Shown here: piece by piece, positions 60,618 through 64,000 of the stretch
Position numbering within the stretch: position 1 is the first letter of the stretch
Layout: each line of letters starts with the position of its first letter
Assembly (NCBI GenBank): GCA_009785215.1
Contig: WQWU01000004.1
Coordinates: 1 to 64,000 of the forward strand
DNA: 64,000 bases
Origin: Treponema sp.
Lineage (GTDB): Bacteria; Spirochaetota; Spirochaetia; Treponematales; Breznakiellaceae
Direction of reading: 5' to 3'
Made by a program: the position numbers and the translations under genes
Notes under the pieces: generated by a model
Databases searched by the model: none
The model's input: the letters and a program-made list of their open reading frames with translations, nothing else
What the model was told of the DNA's origin: nothing

Positions 60618-60643
60618 AATACCATCCTGACAATGGTATTTTT
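60618..60643 (+). terminator. terminator after hybrid kinase gene
   Basis: AATACCAT (60618-60625) pairs with ATGGTATT (60633-60640) across a 7-nt loop and is followed by T residues to 60643. Confidence 0.65.
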
Positions 60644-60691
60644 AATAAAAATATGTTATAATTATAAAAATATCATACAGGAATAGTAAAT

Positions 60692-61684
60692 ATGATGCAA
60701 AATAAGAAATATTTTACAAAGAACGTAAAAATGAGCAGAAAATATCTGGTTATACTTATCTTCTTTTTTTGCTCTTCTTTTGCTTTTGGGCAAAATAATG
60801 AGATGGAAGCAAATGATATAGAAATAATCGGGCATTTTATTTTTATACCTGATATAAGCATAACATTTACAAACGAAACTGAAGCTAACAGACGGCTGGA
60901 TAGGATGGCTGCAGATTTAAAAAACCGGAATTTATCGCCAGGTCAGATTCTTGTTTCTGGATTTGCCGCAATGGAACCTACTACTCTTAGCCCGGTAACT
61001 TTATCAATTAATAGATCAAGTTTTATTATCAATGAACTTGTAAAACGCGGTGTTCCATGGGAACTGTTTACTACTCCTGTAGGGTACGGTTATGTAAGTT
61101 TCTGGGGTCCGCTTTACGAGAATAGAAGGGCTGTTGTCAGCATTATAGCTCCCGGAGCAGGCGGCTGCTGCAATTGTGCAGACCTTGTAGAAAGGTTTGA
61201 ACGCCTTTCAGCCGAATGGGATGAAAGCCCGATCCGCACAGGCGCAATTACCGGCTGGTTTGCAGGAGCCGGCCCTGAAGCGAACGCATATACACGTACC
61301 AATTTTTCTGCAGGCGGCTATTTGTCCTGGGGTGTTGAACTTTTTCATCATTATGCTCTGGGTTTAAGAATCGGCTATTATTCCAATTTAAAAGATGGTG
61401 ATGTTCCAACTGACCTTCTTAATCTTAGAACAGACACCTTTGAAGCAGCGTTTTTATTCAGATATTATATGCCGTTTAAAAATATTTTTTCCGGGATATT
61501 TATAGAAGGAAATGTTGGAATGACAAGTTTCCGGGAACTGGGAAATGCTTATATTGCACCGCACGGCGGTATTGCAGCCGGCTGGCGTTTTGAATTTTTA
61601 GAACGCTTTTATATCGATCCTACTGCTCGAATAGGTTCTCCTTTTATGTGGGGATTCGGCGCAGCAATCGGAGTAATTTTTTAA
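60692..61684 (+). CDS. exported OmpA-like/beta-barrel envelope protein
   Basis: 330 residues. A signal peptide lies within LVILIFFFCSSFAFGQ; the n-region is long unless the ATG at 60731 is used. Residues 50-150 have the order of an OmpA-like peptidoglycan-binding domain (ILVSGFAAMEP, SINRSSFIINELVKRGV, NRRAVVSI). The C-terminal 150 residues look like an outer membrane barrel (AGGYLSWGVELFHHYALGLR, ending WGFGAAIGVIF). The domain order is the reverse of classical OmpA. AGGAA precedes 60692. The next gene begins 16 bp later. Confidence 0.72.
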   Translation: MMQNKKYFTKNVKMSRKYLVILIFFFCSSFAFGQNNEMEANDIEIIGHFIFIPDISITFTNETEANRRLDRMAADLKNRNLSPGQILVSGFAAMEPTTLSPVTLSINRSSFIINELVKRGVPWELFTTPVGYGYVSFWGPLYENRRAVVSIIAPGAGGCCNCADLVERFERLSAEWDESPIRTGAITGWFAGAGPEANAYTRTNFSAGGYLSWGVELFHHYALGLRIGYYSNLKDGDVPTDLLNLRTDTFEAAFLFRYYMPFKNIFSGIFIEGNVGMTSFRELGNAYIAPHGGIAAGWRFEFLERFYIDPTARIGSPFMWGFGAAIGVIF

Positions 61685-61700
61685 TAAATAAAGGGAAGAG

Positions 61701-64000
61701 ATGGAGATGAAAATGAAAAAAAGGATTTTATCCATAGCGGTATTTTTTATTATTTTTTTATTGATCGGAGTTATCTCTTGTGATGATCCATGGTCAACTT
61801 TCTATTTGCCGGATTATATAGTAGAAGAAATAGAACAAACTGGTGAGCGCGGAACCAGTTTGGGTCCTGTCAGCATTATTGCCAATGGCGCTCCGGCAAC
61901 CGGTACGTCGCTCACTACAAACTATGCCGGGTCAGATGTTTCATTCCAGTGGGTTATAATAAACCCTTCTGGTACTATCACTGACATTCCTGCTTCGCAA
62001 GGGGGAAACAATTCTGTGTTTTACCCGTCTGAACCGGGAACATATGCTGTAATCATAACTACCAATAATGTTCCCAGTCCTCTCAGTAACCCTATAATTA
62101 TCGGCGGTGATTCATCTTCCGGTTCTCTTCTTGCCAACTCTGTTTCTATTTTTGGTTCAGGCAAACCCGGAGGCAAGTTAACTGCCAGCTGCACTCCCAA
62201 TCTTGATGACGCATCTTACCAGTGGTATTTAAATGGCATACCCATTCCGGCTCCGCAAGGGGTAGGCTCAGAATTCACACCAACTACTTCCGGTTTATAT
62301 ACTGTAAGCGCAATCGTAGACGGACATTATCCTAAGCAAAGCTCACCTGTACGGGTAAGCGAAAGCGGCGGCCTTGGAATAGAAATTAGGCTTACCAGCA
62401 GCTTGGGTGTTATTTCCCCAAGTCTGGCGTTGAATGCTTCCAAGTCACCGGCGACTGTCAGTACTTCTATTACTGCCGCTATCGAACCCAACATCAGCGG
62501 TGTTACATATCGATGGTTTGGCCCCGGTAAAAATCCCAACGCTGATCCTCCTCCTGATCCTGATGGAACCGTTGCTGCTAGCCCATTACTAACACTTGGA
62601 GTTTGGACAGTAGTTGCAACCAATAGTACGACAGGTCAGGTCAGAGAACGCCAATTCCCGGTGACACTTGGTACGCTTGCCGGAACTTTTGAAATTGTCG
62701 GTTCAGGCAAACCTGGTGAGCCGTTAACTGCCAAGTATACTCATTCCACAAACCCACAGCAGACTGGTTCTGTTACCTTTGAGTGGCTCCGTAATGGAAA
62801 TCCGCTTTCTCCAGTTGTAAAAACTGAGGCGATTCCCACATCCGGCACGCCTCCGTCTGCCACGACGCCAGCCTTCTCCCCGACACAACTGGGAGTTTAT
62901 TCGGTAAGGGTGAGCGTTCCCGGATTCTATGACAGGCATAGTAATGCTTCGGACGAAGCTTCTCCTGTAAGAGTAAATGTCACCGATACCGGTGGTCTGC
63001 TCGGACACATTTCTATTAGACACAATATTCCCGGTGTTGGCCTGATTACTTTTGAACCCGAAATTCCAGCTCGTGCAAGTGATACAACAGGTAATACTGT
63101 TACTGCCTTATACAACCCCGCAGGTGAAAGCGGTCCTTTTACATATGAATGGTATAACCCAAATAAAGATGTCAACGCTGTTCCTGCGCCTAGTCCTGAT
63201 CTAACTAACGAAACTGGTGTCAGCCCGATATTAAATGTTCCTGGTCTTTGGACAGTAAAAGCTATAGGTCCAGCCCCGGATCGGCGGGCAATAGAACGTA
63301 CTGTAGAAGTGCTGCCGTCACTATCCGGAACCATTGTTATTAAGGGCTCAGGTAAACGTAATCAACCATTAACTGCAGAATATAGCGGAACCGAACCAGG
63401 CAGATTATACCAGTGGTTAAGAGAGACTGCTCCGGGTTCTCTTAGATATGAACCTATTACTTTAAATGCGACCAATGTTACATATACACCGGCAGCAGAC
63501 GGAAACCATCTCATACGAATAACTGCACCGGGTTATGCACCGTTGATAAGCTCACCTGCCGTTGATGTAAGCCCTACAGGCGGTCTGAAAGGAACTATCA
63601 ATTTAAGTTCACTAAGGGATTACAGAAAAACAGCTACCCTCACATACAACCCCGGCGCTGGTATAGACGCTACCCCCGGCTTTACATATGTGTGGCGCGA
63701 CCCTAACGGCAATGAAAATCATTCTCAAAATCAAAATACACCCGTTCCAAATATATCTAGTGCATTGACTCCGATACTGGAGCCAGATGGACAGTGGATG
63801 TTAATAATAACTGATGCTAACGGGCGTGTAAGAGAACTACCTTTTACGGTGGTGAAACCCAATCTGAATGGAACCCTAACCATTACCGGCTCCGGCAGAC
63901 TTAATGAACCGTTAACTGCTCTTTATATCCACGCTTCAGGGCAGGGGCTTGATGGCGATCCTATTGAGTATCAGTGGTTATTAAACGGAAATCCGCTTGT
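61701..64000 (+). CDS. large lipoprotein with tandem Ig-like repeats (3' end outside window)
   Basis: Open frame of at least 766 codons reaching the window edge. The start has nearby alternatives at 61707 and 61713. The signal peptide ends FLLIGVISC with Cys27 as the lipid site. The mature part is built of alternating Ig-like modules: type A marked by GSGKPGEPLTA and YQWLLNGNP (near 62148, 62695, 63333 and 63875) and type B opening GGLxG and containing YxWxxP (near 62370, 62995 and 63585). The A-to-A spacing is 540-640 bp. Few Lys or Cys, many Pro/Thr/Ser. Probably a surface or periplasmic adhesin-like protein, expressed with the preceding gene. Confidence 0.82.
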   Translation, partial: MEMKMKKRILSIAVFFIIFLLIGVISCDDPWSTFYLPDYIVEEIEQTGERGTSLGPVSIIANGAPATGTSLTTNYAGSDVSFQWVIINPSGTITDIPASQGGNNSVFYPSEPGTYAVIITTNNVPSPLSNPIIIGGDSSSGSLLANSVSIFGSGKPGGKLTASCTPNLDDASYQWYLNGIPIPAPQGVGSEFTPTTSGLYTVSAIVDGHYPKQSSPVRVSESGGLGIEIRLTSSLGVISPSLALNASKSPATVSTSITAAIEPNISGVTYRWFGPGKNPNADPPPDPDGTVAASPLLTLGVWTVVATNSTTGQVRERQFPVTLGTLAGTFEIVGSGKPGEPLTAKYTHSTNPQQTGSVTFEWLRNGNPLSPVVKTEAIPTSGTPPSATTPAFSPTQLGVYSVRVSVPGFYDRHSNASDEASPVRVNVTDTGGLLGHISIRHNIPGVGLITFEPEIPARASDTTGNTVTALYNPAGESGPFTYEWYNPNKDVNAVPAPSPDLTNETGVSPILNVPGLWTVKAIGPAPDRRAIERTVEVLPSLSGTIVIKGSGKRNQPLTAEYSGTEPGRLYQWLRETAPGSLRYEPITLNATNVTYTPAADGNHLIRITAPGYAPLISSPAVDVSPTGGLKGTINLSSLRDYRKTATLTYNPGAGIDATPGFTYVWRDPNGNENHSQNQNTPVPNISSALTPILEPDGQWMLIITDANGRVRELPFTVVKPNLNGTLTITGSGRLNEPLTALYIHASGQGLDGDPIEYQWLLNGNPL

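Noticed and set aside
62327-63334. Long open frames on the minus strand opposite the Ig-like lipoprotein
   Set aside because: They are antisense to a well-supported repeat protein with a lipoprotein signal, have no ribosome binding sites, and their length reflects the low stop frequency opposite Thr/Pro/Gly-rich codons.
1-64000. tRNA, rRNA and CRISPR arrays
   Set aside because: No cloverleaf-like segments, rRNA signatures or regularly spaced short repeats were recognised by eye; a covariance-model scan would be needed to exclude small RNAs.

Overview
The window looks like a chromosomal segment of a host-associated spirochete, most likely Treponema or a close relative (Treponemataceae/Breznakiellaceae); this is inferred, not proven. 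Pointers are an acidic, membrane-anchored TPR protein that fits the periplasmic flagellar collar protein FlcA, a FliG-like protein, many lipoproteins with loose spirochete-style lipoboxes, a GH3 glycosidase beside a sugar ABC transporter, and a moderately AT-rich, densely packed genome. No rRNA, tRNA or CRISPR array was seen.

Layout. 1-1209: a partial gene, then a compact three-gene DUF3791/DUF3990/DUF3791-like operon that resembles a toxin-antitoxin cassette. 1290-6811: sugar use, with a GH3 beta-xylosidase/glucosidase behind a strong promoter and twin operator-like palindromes, a lipoprotein binding protein, an intergenic terminator, and two permeases. 6801-13622: recQ, tyrS, an AMP-dependent acyl-CoA synthetase, a ClpP paralogue and alr. 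13700-20380: envelope proteins, then mnmE, a DUF4230 gene and mnmG. 20388-25913: pth-mazG and pfk-small Cys protein-ftsK. 25994-32668: an envelope protein, then moxR, DUF58, transglutaminase and PQQ-propeller genes. 32750-42025: a lipoprotein, a FliG-like protein, an M16C protease, two spirochete-type genes, a thioesterase and a CBM48 protein. 42087-53496: flcA, tatD, dus, a membrane LuxR regulator followed by a small insert bounded by direct repeats, unknown membrane genes, rhomboid and ddl. 53497-57914: an inverted-repeat element, tnaA, and a wrecked umuDC/DUF72 locus holding an IS1595-type transposon that carries an MNT/HEPN gene pair. 58026-64000: a hybrid histidine kinase, an envelope protein and a large Ig-like repeat lipoprotein that runs off the window.

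Three themes recur. First, many genes have a sigma70-type -10 box exactly 6-7 nt before the ATG and no Shine-Dalgarno sequence, which predicts leaderless mRNAs (tyrS, pfk, alr, rhomboid, the DUF3791/DUF3990 operon and others). Second, accessory DNA is visible at base level: a 22-bp duplicated luxR 3' end flanking two unknown genes, a GC-rich dispersed repeat lying in frame inside dus and as an inverted pair beside tnaA, and the transposon with terminal inverted repeats. Third, two candidate toxin-antitoxin or defence loci sit here, one at the left edge and one inside the transposon.
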